In this document: positions 9,320 through 20,931 of the stretch, piece by piece
Numbering within the stretch: position 1 is the first letter of the stretch
How the letters are laid out: each line of letters opens with the position of its first letter
Assembly (NCBI GenBank): GCA_014904985.1
Contig: MU128965.1
Location: 161,494-225,493 of the forward strand
Origin: Hydnum rufescens UP504
Lineage: Eukaryota > Basidiomycota > Agaricomycetes > Cantharellales > Hydnaceae
Length of the DNA: 64,000 bases
Reading direction: 5' to 3'
Translations under genes and position numbers: made by a program
The notes under the pieces: model-generated
What the model saw: only the letters and a program-made list of their open reading frames with translations
Database searches by the model: none
What the model was told of the DNA's origin: nothing

Positions 9320-12300
9320 ATGGGGCCCTCAAATGCATATACTGCGCCAACCAATGCAGCCAGCCCCTCAGGTCATTGCCACCCTCCTCCACATCCGACC
9401 CCTGACCTTATCGATGAGCCCCTCCCTCCATCTCGTCATGCCCCAGCCCTTATCCACCAGCCCTTCCCTCTGGTTAGTCATGCCCCAGCCCTTGCCGATC
9501 CAATGTGTAATCGACATGTGATCCTGGCACATGATATTACCACTGGGCTCTCTCGCGCTGCTGCAAAGTGTCTTCTCTGTACTCAGTATCATGTTATTGG
9601 GGGTATTGCTGGTGAGAAATGTTATCATCCTAAGTTCGTCCCCTCTGCTGCAGCACCATTCAACTGGAAATCAGCCTTTCTGGGGTTAAGGATGCCTGTG
9701 CCTGTCATTGATGAAGGGTTGGATCATCCACCACCCGCTGTAGACACGTACTCAATCACGCTACTCGACACAAATGACAACGATGTCCCATTGCCCCCAT
9801 ATTTACCTGGCCCAACTGAGTATTCGAAGAGGTGCCAACGATATTCCGATTCTTGGAATGAGTTGATGCTGCTGCTCGTCGATACCTTGTTGCAGTGTCA
9901 GGCGAGCACCTGCCATGGTCGCATGGATCTAGTTGTCCCTCCAGTCGCGAATTGTGGGTGTCATCGATCATCCTTGTCTGTTACATGCATGTATCCAAAT
10001 GGTGCATGTCATGTTGCATCGAATTGTTAGAGACTACTCTTTAACACTCCCAGCCCCCTTCCGCAGAAATATCCACCATTGAACTGTTGATATGCAAATG
10101 CCAGCCTGCTTGCATTCAACTTTTGCAACGAGGCCTCTTTGGCTGTTCGCCATACAGACCGGGTGTTGCAGTCAATGTCAAGCAACTTGATTTCCTCTCC
10201 ATCTTGCATACAAACATTGCTCCAAACCTTTCTGCATGGTGTGTGTTGCTCCAAGAGCATTTGAATTCATTTGGATTCATGTTCAACACGGAGGTGAGAT
10301 TGAATCTGAATACAATCATATCATTCTAGTCCTCTGATGTATGGAACTAGGACTCGGTGGTGAAGCGTTATAGTGATGCGCTCCAATCATATCAACTTCT
10401 TGTTCAGTTTGCACATCATCGTGTCTCTGATGTAATTGGGACCAATCCTCGATGATTGGTGGAGTTGGCAGTGTCGTGGGTTGAAGGTCCTGCAACCCTT
10501 AGTACATCCCACTTCCCACATCCTGTCTCTGAACAGCCATGTCACCCGTCCTTGCCCCCCTTCCTAGAGGTCCCTCCTGTGAGTCCATGATTTCCGACAT
10601 CTAATCAGACACATACACTATCACAGCTGCTGCCATCACAACAACATGCCCATGAAACATGTCCTTCTCACTACCTCTGGAGTCACTGCCCAATTTGTTT
10701 TGGAACACCATACCCAGTACAGTCTAAGCACCATGGTGAGTAAGTGCTTCTTTGGATCCTGTATTTTACGCCTCTAATTTCATATCCCCTTCAAGACCGT
10801 CCGTGATTGTATCAATTGATGGCTGCTTTACCCAAAAACAACAAAAGGGCAAGGGTGACTGTGATAGAACACTCGAACGACCAACAACAATCTTTATTCG
10901 CCCTGAAATGCTGCAAGCAATGAAAAGTCAAATCGAGTGGGACTGTCCACCAAGGAAGTCCAAACCCTGCCATGCCCAACAATCGCTGAGGGTGTCATCC
11001 GAAGCCGATGAAGATGAGCCAGGGGAACTGGAATTCAGGGATTGGGTTGATGATGCTGCTGCCACTGAAGATGTTGTGGAGCATGGCATGGAGGTCCCGG
11101 CATCTGCACTTGATGCCTGTCACCAGAGTTTTACAGCAGCTGATGAGGCACAGCAGAAGGCTTCCACGACCCTTTTCTCGGATATGGGTCTAATGAGTCT
11201 TATCTGTTGCCACGACCAAGCCATCTACCTTTGTAATATGCAAACCCCGGGTGAGGCACAGTATTATGCTCTCGCACTCCTCGATGAGTTATTCAAAGGT
11301 CTTCCACCTTCGGCTTGAGTTGGTGTGTTGTATGATATTGGCTGTCAGCTGCATCGAAGCATTGTAAAGGTGTGTTTTCACGTGTAACATTTCCCTGAGA
11401 TCCATTGCTGAGGCGGCATGATTTTAGTGGGACTTCCTTGCCGAAATGGTCCCCTCGAATGATCTTCGGCATCTCAATCTTCCATGCCTTTGGTCACCAA
11501 TGGCCATGCCAGCTCACATACAACCCGCGGTTAAGGGCAGGGTTTGGGTTGTCTGATGGTGAAGGTTGTGAGCGATTCTGGAGCTCAATCCGGAAATTAA
11601 TCCCTGGGCTTCATGTATCTGGGGTATGTCAGACTATTCTCTCCAGGTCTTATGGGGTGCTAATGCACAAATATGGTAGTATCATTGCCGCTTATTTGTT
11701 CTTGACACGGATATTCGAGTGAAAGACACGAAATCCTTGGTCAACTTGGGCACATGGCTGCTTAATAAGTGGAGTGCTGCTTCGGAGCGTCTTAAACAAG
11801 CAAAGATGATTCTAAAGGAGATTGGGATAGAGCATACCATGCTGAGGAGTCAGTGGAAGTTGCAGAAGAAGCAGCAGTCGCTTACCGCACCCACGTTAGC
11901 ACCCCATTTGTGTTCTATGAGATCTTAGGCCTGATGTATGAGCTAATCTAGGTCAATCAAAGCTTCATGGTGTTAGAATGGTCCAGAAGATCCTTGAGCT
12001 CAGGGTTGGGCACACAGAAATCAAAGCCCGATGTGATGCTGTAAGGGCAAAGCTTCTCAAGAGTACTCGAAACACCCATCACCATTCTGAACTTCTGCTA
12101 TCCCTTGACGTGCTCAAGGCGGAAGTCAAAATGGCAGATCGGAATCTGGGACGGCATGAAGCAATGCTTGGTCGAGTTGGTGGGATTGCATTCGATACAC
12201 TAAAAAAGATGAAAGCAAACCGATTCTTTGAGATGCGTATGAATGTGTGTGCTCTCAAGCGGCGGCTGCAGGACAAACTCCAGGAGCGCAGGTTTGAAGA

Positions 12301-13189
12301 AGGCAGATTACGTGCAGATTACCGCCCCTTCATCACTGGTAAGTACTACATCTGATTTTTTAGATGGGGGTTCCATTCTTATGACTATATCAGATCCGAA
12401 GGTCTGTGCACAGATTACTCGGGCCACTGAGTGCTGTGGTGGTGTCTTCAAGAGACTTGCGAACAAGATCAATGCTCTCATCAATGACATGACAGTCCTC
12501 AAAAAAAGTTGCGCTGCTCCGGGTATGGCGACTTTGCCAAGCCTCATTGATGTGTCAAATATATGGGACATGGCTGATCCTGCGCTCTATGAGGATTGGG
12601 ACATGGTTCAGGACGAGGACACGGCTCCTGCATGGTTATGTGATGAGGAAACTCGGAGAGGTATAGTGGCTATGCTAGAGAAGGCTCGCTGCAAGGAGGA
12701 GAAACGCCGACTAACTTGGGAGGTGACAGCCGCTGTGAAATGGTTTGGTGAGGAGGAGGAGGAAATTCAACTGGCCCTTTTGCATGCTGGTAAGTTACTG
12801 AGTTGTGCAGAGGTCCCATTACACTAATTCATGAAACTACAGAAAATCCAGTCACATCCTATCATGTTGCACGTCGACTTGATTTGCACCTCAATATGGG
12901 TGGTATATGGCATGCTCATTTGGATGCCATTGGTTTTCAACTAGACTGGCCACCAAGTTTGGTTCATGCAACTATGCATAATCAGGCAGTTCTATATTCA
13001 AGACAAGTCCGCCAGACCCTCAGCAGCCAAGTAACTGACAACACACCACTGAATATGAAGGATTTCCCAATGGCATCTCCTGAAGAACGGTACTCCCTTG
13101 ATGATATTGACTCTGAAGATGATGAGTTGGAAACACCCCTTCCTGATTCACTTAGTGAAAAGAATGTAGATGTGTATCTAGATGATTAA
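9320..13189 (+). CDS. KDZ-superfamily (Kyakuja-Dileera-Zisupton) DNA transposase, several exons
   Basis: Cut-and-paste-type transposase as inferred from its family. In order: a Pro-rich N-terminus (9320-9560); a helical segment PTEYSKRCQRYSDSWNELM (9805-9870); a CxC-type cluster region CKCQPACIQLLQRGLFGCSP followed by AVNVKQLDFLSILHTNIAPN (10090-10220); CPICFG (about 10690); VIVSIDGCFTQKQ (10803-10840); LISLICCHD-like and YALALLDELFK; LYDIGCQLHRSIVK (11330-11370); FHAFGHQWPCQLTYNPR; and the acidic core GFGLSDGEGCERFWS (11545-11590). Then come LGTWLLNKW, LRSQWKLQKKQQ and long helical C-terminal exons ending NVDVYLDD and a stop at 13187-13189. Short introns (e.g. around 12340 and 12790) and a few in-frame stops break the reading. 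It could be a recently active copy or lightly decayed. The start codon at 9320 is a guess. Confidence 0.85.
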
Positions 13190-13254
13190 TAGATCCATTC
13201 TAGATAAGTCCTAATCCAGTGGCACAATGAGGTCCAAGGCTGATGGGCATGGGT

Positions 13255-14400
13255 ACAACTAGGCATGCCTAGACATGTCTAGACATGCCTAGACACATCT
13301 AGACATGCCTAGACATGCATCTAGACATGCCTAGACATGCATCTAGACATGCCTAGACATGCTAGACATGCCTAGACATGCATCTAGACATGCTAGACAT
13401 GCATCTAGACATGCCTAGACATGTCTAGACATGCCTAGACATGCTAGACATGCCTAGACATGCCTAGACATGCTCTAGACATGCCTAGACATGCTAGACA
13501 TGCCTAGACATGCCTAGACATGTCTAGACATGCTAGACATGCTAGACATGTCTAGACACATGCCTAGACATGTCTAGACATGCATGCTAGACATCTAGAC
13601 ATGTCTAGACATGCCTAGACATGTCTAGACATGCTAGACATGCCTAGACATGTCTAGACATGCCTAGACATGTCTAGACATGCCTAGACATGCTAGACAT
13701 GTCTAGACATGTCTAGACATGCCTAGACATGTCTAGACATGTCTAGACATGTCTAGACATGTCTAGACATGCCTAGACACGCCTAGACATGTCTAGACAT
13801 GTCTAGACACCTAGACATGTCTAGACATGCTGACCTAGACATGCCTAGACATGTCTAGACATGTCTAGACATGCTAGACATGCCTAGACATGTCTAGACA
13901 TGTCTAGACACACCTAGACATGTCTAGACATGTCTAGACATGTCTAGACATGCTAGACACCCTAGACATGTCTAGACATGCCTAGACATGCCTAGACATG
14001 CTCTAGACATGCCTAGACATGTCTAGACATGCCTAGACATGTCAGACTAGACATGCCTAGACATGTCTAGACATGTTACCTAGACATGTCTAGACATAGC
14101 TCTAGACATGTCTAGACATGTACCTAGACATGTCTAGACATGTCTAGACATGCTGATAGACATGTCTAGACATGCTCTAGACATGTCTAGACATGTCTAG
14201 ACATGTCTAGCTGTCTAGACATGCCTAGACATGTCATGACAACCTAGACATGTCTAGACACATGCCTAGACATGCCTAGACATGCCTAGACATGCTCTAG
14301 ACACATCTACTAGGTGTGTCTAGACATGTCTAGACATGCCTAGACACACCTAGGCATGTCTAGACACACCTAGACATGTATAGACACATGTTTAGACCAG
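13255..14400. repeat. TAGACATG satellite array downstream of the KDZ gene
   Basis: About 1.15 kb built almost wholly from units such as CTAGACATGCCTAGACATGT, with 8-14-bp spacing variants and well over 100 TAGACA cores. Because CATGTCTAGACATG is its own reverse complement, the array is dyad-symmetric at unit scale and rich in TCTAGA and ACATGT. It starts 65 bp after the transposase stop codon and decays after 14,290 into variants (TAGACACACC, TAGGCATG). No spacer diversity is present, so it is not a CRISPR array. Confidence 0.95.
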
Positions 14401-14409
14401 TTTCAGAAT

Positions 14410-15756
14410 ATCTAGGCATGTCTATGCATGATACTGCAAAGGATCATATGAGGGACTATTGAAATGCTGGTTGTGGATTAATTCACCCCTAGTACCCTAA
14501 TAGAAACCCCCAATGAGAAAGGGGGGGGGGGGCCAATGGGCAGACTGAATCTGTGTTCAAGTCCAAGTTCTTCCATGATTTTCTCACAAACATTCTGGCA
14601 GCACCTGCAGGGGTTATTCATGTAGAGACCATTTGGACCCTACCTAGGGCACCTGAACAAGCACCTTTGGGTCAGAGAATTAGTAGTAGACAGACATCCA
14701 CAGGAGCAACCACAACTATTGATTTAGACAGCATTAGACTCCATGAAACACCTAATGATGTCATCCAAGCAGTTGCCTTTGTTTTGATTTGGACACTAGT
14801 AGATGCACATCTGCAATGGTCCCACAATTACTGATCTAGACACCATTAGACATCTCTTAGTACTCCCACCTGAGCAGGTGCCTTTATGTCAAATGTTTGA
14901 TTTAGACACATTAGACACCACCTAATGATGTCACCTGAGTAGGTGCCCTTATGTCAAAAGTTTGATTTAGACATTACTAGGCAGGCATCCACCAGAGTCC
15001 CACAATTTAAGCCACAATTAAGGGATCTAGACACCATTAGACACCTCTTAGTAATGCCACCTGAGCAGGTGCCTTGGTGCCAAAATGTTGATTTAGCAAC
15101 CAGTAGGCATGGCTCACCAAGTGTTGGACTTAGACATTAGACACATGAGACACCACCTAATGATGTCCCCTGAGCAGATGCTTTTGTTTCAATTTAGACA
15201 GTAGACTGCACCTGAAATAGTACCATGATTATTGATCTAGACACCAATTAACCCCACCAGTACCATGACCCAAGCAGGGGCCTGGGAAAATGTTTGATTA
15301 AGACACATTAGACACCATGGAATGCTTTGTTTTATTTAGACACAAGTAGCACCATTAGACACTATTAACTGGCAACTGGGGCCTTGGCCTCAAAATGTTT
15401 GATTTAGATACTATTAGACACTATTAAAACCATGGAGATGCCTTTGTTTGAATTTAGAACACAAGTAGACACATGTAGACACTATTATACTGCCACTGGG
15501 GGCCCTTGGCTCAAAATGTTTGATTTAGATACCTTATTAGACCACATTAAGACCCATGAGTCCTTTTTTTTAATTTAGACACAAGTAGACACCATTAGAC
15601 TTCTTAGTAACTGCCACTGGGGCCTTGCTCAAAATGTTTTGATTTAGATACTATTAGACACTATTAGACACTATTAGACACTTAATTAGGACCAGCCATG
15701 AGATGCTTTTGTTTAATTAGACACTAGTAGCACACCATTAAGAAGAATGGAGAGAT
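14410..15756. repeat. degenerate TTTAGACAC / TTAGACACC repeat field
   Basis: No gene is seen. The region is about 1.3 kb of loosely spaced repeats around the core TTTAGACACNANTAGACACC, with recurring phrases such as CCACTGGGGCCTTG and AAAATGTTTGATTTAGA. A poly-G tract lies at 14521-14532. The opening (14530-14640: TGAATCTGTGTTCAAGTCCA) reappears inverted and diverged near 21830-21920. It shares the TAGACA core with the satellite to its left and may be its older, decayed extension. Confidence 0.75.
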
Positions 15757-16605
15757 TCTACAGGTTCAGGTATACAGCACCGCCTTTACCCCTACAGTAT
15801 TGAACAGTTTCGTGCACTTCTCCCACCGTTTGAGCAATTTTATCAGATATGCACTTCTTGCCACTTCAAATGCGCCTTCAGGATGTCAAGCGCTCGGCTG
15901 AGAGAGTGGGATGTAAGGAAGCAGATAAAGAACAGGAAATGCAAAAACTGGATCGAATATCAGGTTGGTACCTTGAATAACGTTAAGGGATTTATGCTGT
16001 AAGCTTCTCGCGAAACTGTTTGAATGAAATGTTCTGAATGCGCAAACTTTCAGGGCCCTTGACCGGGATCTCCACTGGGAACTTGCACTATCTCAGAGGA
16101 TGTAGAAACCGTTGTCTCTACACAGCTACGAGAGATTTCACACTGCCCTTTCGGATTCTGCTGAACAAACGAGAGATTGAGAGTACAAACGTAAATGAAG
16201 CTAGTGTGAACGACTGACGGATACAAATGCTGGCGCTGAGAACTACGCTGTGGCCCTGTTCGTGGATGCATCACCTCGGAGTATCTCTACCAGCCCCCAC
16301 CAATCCTTTAGTCGAGACGGTCCAGGGGCTGAGGAGCTCAGGTCCCTCAACCGTTGAATTTGCCTGGGAAATTTCCATACACTCACGTCAGCAATGATCT
16401 TGGTGAGTGGTGGGACAAATGCAGAAGCAATTCGCGTCCAGGATGTGGGCTGTTCCTTCTGGTTCTGGAAATGTTCTGGGAATACGTACAGAAGTAAATG
16501 CATGGAGCACGCCAAATTGAATCATCTTATCAACAATAGATTGCACGTAGTCTTTCCCTTAATACATGTTATATTCCGCAGCTTCAAAATGGGGCGATCA
16601 AGGCC

Positions 16606-17811
16606 ATGTCTCTCACCAAGTCGCACCTACGACTACTCACAGCAACCGCCCTCATCTTCCTCGCGTGTCTTCCTTGGACATGGAGTCTCTTTACCACCAG
16701 GGAAAAGGATACTCGTTGATGTGTATTCAGGCATGACCAGTCCATCCCATACACAGCAGCCATCATCTACCTCGCGTCAGTGCGTCGCTCAGCGGAGCTG
16801 GTGCGGTCACTCACACTCGTGGCCAGAATCTCCACACGGGACCAAGACAATGGCCTATCATCCTATTTCACACTGGAGACTTTGATTATGCTGGGCCGAG
16901 GTCGGAACTGCTAGCACGATTGGAAACAAGCCTGAGCAAAGTCGCGACAACACAGGCTCGGCTCTACTGTCCGTATTCATATCGCGAATATATTTCTCGA
17001 AAGTACACTGGTCGCTGCCAGAGGGCATACCCGACAACATCACCTTGGTCGATCCTGTCCAGGCTGGTTCGTGGCCCGGTAAGTCCACTCACATCAGAAT
17101 TCAAGAGGTCCATGCATCAATACTTGAGGGTGACGTTTGTTTGACCAAGGTTATCATCAAATGTGCGCTTTCTTCGCTGCCAATATATTTCCCATCCGGC
17201 CCTCAAGGGATATACGTACTACCTTCGACTCGATACCGATTCATTCATTGAGGCACCCCTCTGCTATGATCCGTTCGAAGTCATGCATGTTCGAAAGCGC
17301 ATATACGGGTATCGAGCCGCGGGCCCTGACGCACCCGACGTCACTCTTGGGATGTGGGCATTTGTGGATGGGTATGCTCGTAGCCATCCTGAGGTCGAGA
17401 AACGATTGCAGATGAATGGCTGGAAATGGCCAGATGGGCGCGATACAGTACAGAGTCAGGGAGCAAGTGAGATCGGAGCGAGGATTTGGGCAGAGGCGGC
17501 GCCGGGCTCCCATCATATTATAATAATTTCGAGATCGTCAAGCTCGAGGCCTTCAGGCGACCGGATGTCCACAAGTGGCTGACCGAAGTGATGCGGGATC
17601 CGGAGCGTGTTTATAAGTATCGATGGGGTGTGTGAATTCTCTGAAGGTTAAATCTTCATTGTGGCTGACTTTGGTCTTTAGGAGACGCGCCAATACGGTA
17701 CGCTACGGTACACATGTTTTTCAATGCCACAGGGATACCGAATTCTTCTGTGGAATGAAATATTTCCACCAATTTCGTCTCGGGAATGACTGTACATGCG
17801 TACCGTTGTAG
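16606..17811 (+). pseudogene. GT15-type alpha-1,2-mannosyltransferase-like gene, copy 1 (frameshifted)
   Basis: Same gene as the minus-strand copy at 28117-29329: a putative Golgi type II membrane glycosyltransferase related to the KRE2/MNT1 (GT15) family. It starts MSLTKSHLRLLTATALIF with a single N-terminal membrane anchor. The middle exon (17151-17630) reads YHQMCAFFAANIF, YYLRLDTDSFIEAPLCYDPF, SYYNNFEIVKLEAFRRPDV and YKYRWG. A final exon gives GDAPIRYATVHMFF and ends CTCVPL at 17811. Compared with the other arm, single bases are missing in T, A, G and C runs (around 16690, 16705, 16730, 16830, 17190, 17730), so the frame breaks repeatedly. It may be consensus error and not a true pseudogene. 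Introns at about 17078-17150 and 17628-17681 match the other arm. Confidence 0.75.
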
Positions 17812-18202
17812 TGACAACTTAAGGGCATTACTCCCTGGCAGAGGCAATGATATTTATCGGAGAGGGATCGGCAAGCGTGTGTACAATCTTACTTCATAGA
17901 GTGCTTCAAGTTTTCTGTGAAATAATTCCTAGGAGCACAAAGTGAGCAGTTCGAAAGAAAGGTATAGTCCTAACAAATTATTACAAAAGCCGAGCCTGGA
18001 GAATCTACTCCCGCATTCACCAGAACTTCCCGCGAGTCGCAGGCTCCCGCCTTCCCAAAGGGGGAATGATCCCTGGGAGAGAGAAAGAGATCTTTGTTAC
18101 AGTATGTATCGAGTAGGCCGGTTACTCCACGAGCTCTAGCCGAACTACACATCAAGCAGGATGGGGAACAGAAGGGCTAGTTCAACACCTGTGCCCAGGT
18201 GA

Positions 18203-18430
18203 TAGTGTTGCCGCGACTGGCTAAACTGAATTGAGTCAAGTTAAGCCAAGTCCTGAGTCCTTTTCTCTTTCTCGCCAACTACGAGACACTGGGGCTGTTT
18301 TTGCCGCAGGATGAAAGAGGATGGATTCAAATGATAGAAGTCGACAAGTCTGAGTCAAGTAGTGATGTGATGATTCGTGAGGTTTTCTTTTTCAAAGTTC
18401 CGAAAAGGACTTGAGTCTTCGGCAACACTA
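18203..18430. mobile_element. miniature element ending GTGTTGCCG / CGGCAACAC, copy A
   Basis: Bounded by AGTGTTGCCGCGACTGGCT on the left and TTCGGCAACACT on the right, giving about 10-bp inverted ends and 230 bp in total. No ORF. Internal text (CTTTTCTCTTTCTCGCCAA, TTTGCCGCAGGATGAA) recurs diverged at 34608-34972, and an exact mirror is in the other arm at 27490-27722. Confidence 0.6.
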
Positions 18431-18554
18431 CAGGCTACTAGGTGATCAGGAAGGGGGGATAAAAAGGCGGCACCAAGTCAGTAACGGCCGTCCGCCAAAC
18501 TCAAGCCACGATAACGAAACTTGGAGGTGTTTAGTGGGTCGGCAACACCTATGG

Positions 18555-18711
18555 ATAGTGTTGCCGCGGCTTGCAAATTAAGTCGACTCAAGTCGCAAGT
18601 CGAGTCGCTCGGAGTCGCGCCGAGTCGCTTCCAAGTCGAGTCGCTTCCGCGACTTGGAAGTCACAAGTCGAGTCACACAAGTCGGTCAAACCGACTCCAA
18701 GTCACTAGATA
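18555..18711. mobile_element. AGTCG-rich miniature element, copy B (cut by fold-back element)
   Basis: Begins ATAGTGTTGCCGCGGCTTGC and continues as AGTCG-pentamer-rich sequence (AAGTCGCAAGTCGAGTCGC). The expected right end CGGCAACACT is missing because the 1.1-kb fold-back element at 18712 takes over. Mirror copy at 27222-27375. Confidence 0.55.
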
Positions 18712-19826
18712 TTTATGGTTTCCAAAGTACGGAAAATTCGTTTTGCACATGTTTGTTTCCGACAGCGCACATATCTTTGCGACTGCACACATATCTTTGC
18801 CTCAAATTTTGAAATTGCCCCATTTGTGCACCAATCGTTCCGTACAACTACCATAGCCCAAAAAAAGTGTTTCTGGGCTCTAGAGGCCGTCCCACACCCT
18901 GAACTTGAGAGGGCACTCTAGCGATCTCGTGACCATGGTCACGTGATACTTTTGGAACGAATCTCTAAGTCATGGACTGCATAGGTATTGCATTCACGGA
19001 TCCTAACCCCATACTCAAAGCCCTTAAGCATTGTTCACTAGTGTCAGGACTCCTTCGGAAATTGTCAATCTGGCTTCCCCGATGTAGACAAGTCCTAAGT
19101 CCGAGTCCTTGATCTGAATTACATAATGTGTTATAAATAACAACGGAAATTAAGTAAAACCCGATCACCTATGCCGATGGGGAACCCACTATGTTGAAAG
19201 TTACGGGAGATTCCATTCTGGAATCTCCAAGATTACTGAGGCAAATTGCCCAAAAGGGATGAAACACTGGGCAGAGCATTAATATTCCAGGGCCAAAATT
19301 CCCCAGAGGCTGTGCCCGGTTCCTGCCATTCCGGGATCTCCTGTAACTTTCAGCACGGCATAGGTGATCGGGTTTTACTTAATTTCCGTTGTTATTTTAT
19401 AACACATTATGTAATTCGGATCAAGGACTCGGACTTAGGACTTGTCTACATCGGGGAAGCCAGATTGACAATTGGGAAGGAGTCCTGACACTAGTGAACA
19501 ATGCTTAAGGGCTTTGAGTATGGGTTAGGATCCGTGAATGCAATACCTATGCAGTCCATGACTTAGAGATTCGTTCCAAAAGTATCACGTGATCATGGTC
19601 ACGAGATCACTAGAGTGCCCTCTCAAGTTCAGGGTGTGGGACGGCCTCTAGAGCCCAGAAAACACATTTTTTGGGCTATGGTAGTTGTATGGAATGATTG
19701 GTGCACAAATGGGGCAATTTCAAAATTTGACGCAAAGATATGTGTGCAGTTGCAAAGATATGTGCGCTGTCGGAAACAAACATGTGCAAAAGGAATTTTC
19801 CGTACTTTGGAAAACCATATACATAG
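18712..19826. mobile_element. 1.1-kb fold-back element, copy 1
   Basis: Long inverted arms, about 500 bp each, close on a roughly 115-bp loop. The left end TATGGTTTCCAAAGTACGG pairs with CCGTACTTTGGAAAACCATA at 19800-19826. Inner arm ends GATCACCTATGCCGATGG and CGGCATAGGTGATC are also paired. There is no credible ORF; short frames inside are symmetrical by-products. A second copy in opposite orientation is at 26092-27214. The arms differ slightly from each other, so this is a real fold-back and not a sequencing mirror. Confidence 0.85.
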
Positions 19827-19949
19827 CTAAAGTAGTATGTTGTACTCTACTGGTATGCTGTGGTAAAAATGGACTTTGAGTGGTGTAGAACTGATTTACC
19901 AAGTACTGATGGTACCTGTTTTATGGTACCTGTTTTCTGGTAACAAAAA

Positions 19950-20440
19950 TTTTTCTGAAAATCCTGTTGCGCTCCTCCCTCTCTACTCTCACTTGGGTCT
20001 ACTTGCGTGGTTACACGGCAGAATATGGCAAGTTTTTTCTTCAAGCTCCGAGAATAACAAAGCGGCGCAGTCGTCTCAAACCTGAAATTATGGAGGCCCT
20101 TCAGACCTTAAAGTTTATGTTGAAAAAGAAGCGCCTGGACTTCACGGATGGTTCGGCAACTGACCTGTTGAAATGGGTGGTTATCGACTACGGTGTACGT
20201 TGTCATGTGCCACTCACCCCTCCCCTCTCGTGCCTCTACCCCTCTCCGCACAACCAGCCCACTCTAGGGCCACCCTCCTTTTACTATATATATAACGTAG
20301 GTATTTCATGTACATACCTCACTGGTTTGTACCTCCACAATCGTACCCTGCACTGACATTCTTTTATCACACAATGACCTCACGGAAATGCAGGTGGAGG
20401 AGGAGACCTATCAATTTGCACTTGACAATATTTTGGATTC
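19950..20440 (+). pseudogene. hAT-type transposase, C-terminal relic
   Basis: The plus strand reads RLKPEIMEALQTLKFMLKKK followed by RLDFTDGSATDLLKWVVIDY. This resembles the C-terminal dimerisation region of fungal hAT transposases (pattern: Arg-x-Leu-x-Pro ... Glu-Ala-Leu-Gln-x-Leu-Lys). An apparent intron (20193-20391) leads to VEEETYQFALDNILDSGD, after which an LTR-like sequence interrupts. No DDE core is present. A related piece is at 48290-48660. The family assignment is by pattern only. Confidence 0.45.
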
Positions 20441-20448
20441 TGGGGATG

Positions 20449-20906
20449 TGTCAGGGTTCGCCCCCAACTCCGGTCTACTCCGGTCAACTCCGGTCAACTC
20501 CGGTCAACTCCGGTCCTCCTCTGCCCACCTCCAGCCCGGTTCTCCACTTATTTCCCTCGCCCAAGTCCACTTTGCTTCCGGCTTGATTCCGGTTTGACTC
20601 CGGTCCAACCCTATCTTGGTTTCATTTCCTTTTCATTTCCCTTTCATTTCCCATTGCTTCCGGTTCACCCCCCGGCCGAGTTCCTGTTCCTGTTCCTGTT
20701 CCTGTCCCCCTTGTAACCACCTCCAGTTTAGCGATCACTCCCCCGTAGTATAGTCATCATGTATAAGTAGTCCGAGAGCGAAGTCCAGAGACCCCAGCTT
20801 TGGTCTCTCAGGATTTCCGCTGTTACTCCAGACTACAGGTCAGCCTTCATGTATTCCGTATTCATATTACATAATCTCAGATTTCCGCTGTTATCTGGAC
20901 TACAGG
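20449..20906 (+). mobile_element. LTR-like sequence with CAACTCCGGT tandem units
   Basis: Starts TGTCAGGGTTCGCC, typical of gypsy-type LTR starts, and runs into five tandem 10-bp units of CAACTCCGGT (20468-20520), then four copies of CCTGTT (20692-20718). A TATA-like TGTATAAGTAG at 20760-20770 and a duplicated phrase TTTCCGCTGTTAT/ACTCC...GACTACAGG (20814-20839 and 20882-20906) follow. The right end runs into the gap, so neither a CA end nor a target duplication can be confirmed. A solo or truncated LTR inserted in the hAT relic is the simplest reading. Confidence 0.45.
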
Positions 20907-20931
20907 NNNNNNNNNNNNNNNNNNNNNNNNN
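20907..20931. other. assembly gap (25 N)
   Basis: A run of 25 N between the LTR-like sequence and the second TAGACAC repeat field; the true distance is unknown. Confidence 0.99.

Larger units (their letters stand above)
6722..9990 (+). repeat. right arm of inverted repeat 1 (pairs with 2483-5748)
   Basis: Reverse complement of 2483-5748. This arm continues past 9990 into the rest of a KDZ transposase gene, so it is the more complete copy. Confidence 0.85.
15757..18711 (+). repeat. left arm of inverted repeat 2 (pairs with 27215-30198)
   Basis: Almost base-for-base reverse complement of 27215-30198, from CTACAGGTTCAGGTATACAG at the outer edge to CAAGTCACTAGATATT at the inner edge. Most differences I checked are single-base length changes in runs of one base: for example TCTTTACC here versus TCTTTTACC, and GGGAAAAGG versus GGGAAAAAGG, each shorter in this arm. 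The arm holds a GT15 gene copy and two AGTCG-type miniature elements. 15757-16605 shows no gene I can support. Confidence 0.93.

Noticed and set aside
13255..14400. Tandem repeats that might be taken for a CRISPR array
   Set aside because: Units are 8-14 bp with no unique spacers, in a eukaryotic context; it is a simple satellite.
16050..16515. Possible gene on the minus strand (FVPPLTKIIADVSVWKFP), mirrored at 29440-29920
   Set aside because: Resembles very loosely the start of fungal NACHT-type proteins, but no P-loop or continuous frame follows.
18965..19168. ORF MIGFYLISVVIYNTLCNSDQ, repeated at 26622-26957
   Set aside because: It maps wholly to the arms of the 1.1-kb fold-back element and appears in each arm by symmetry.
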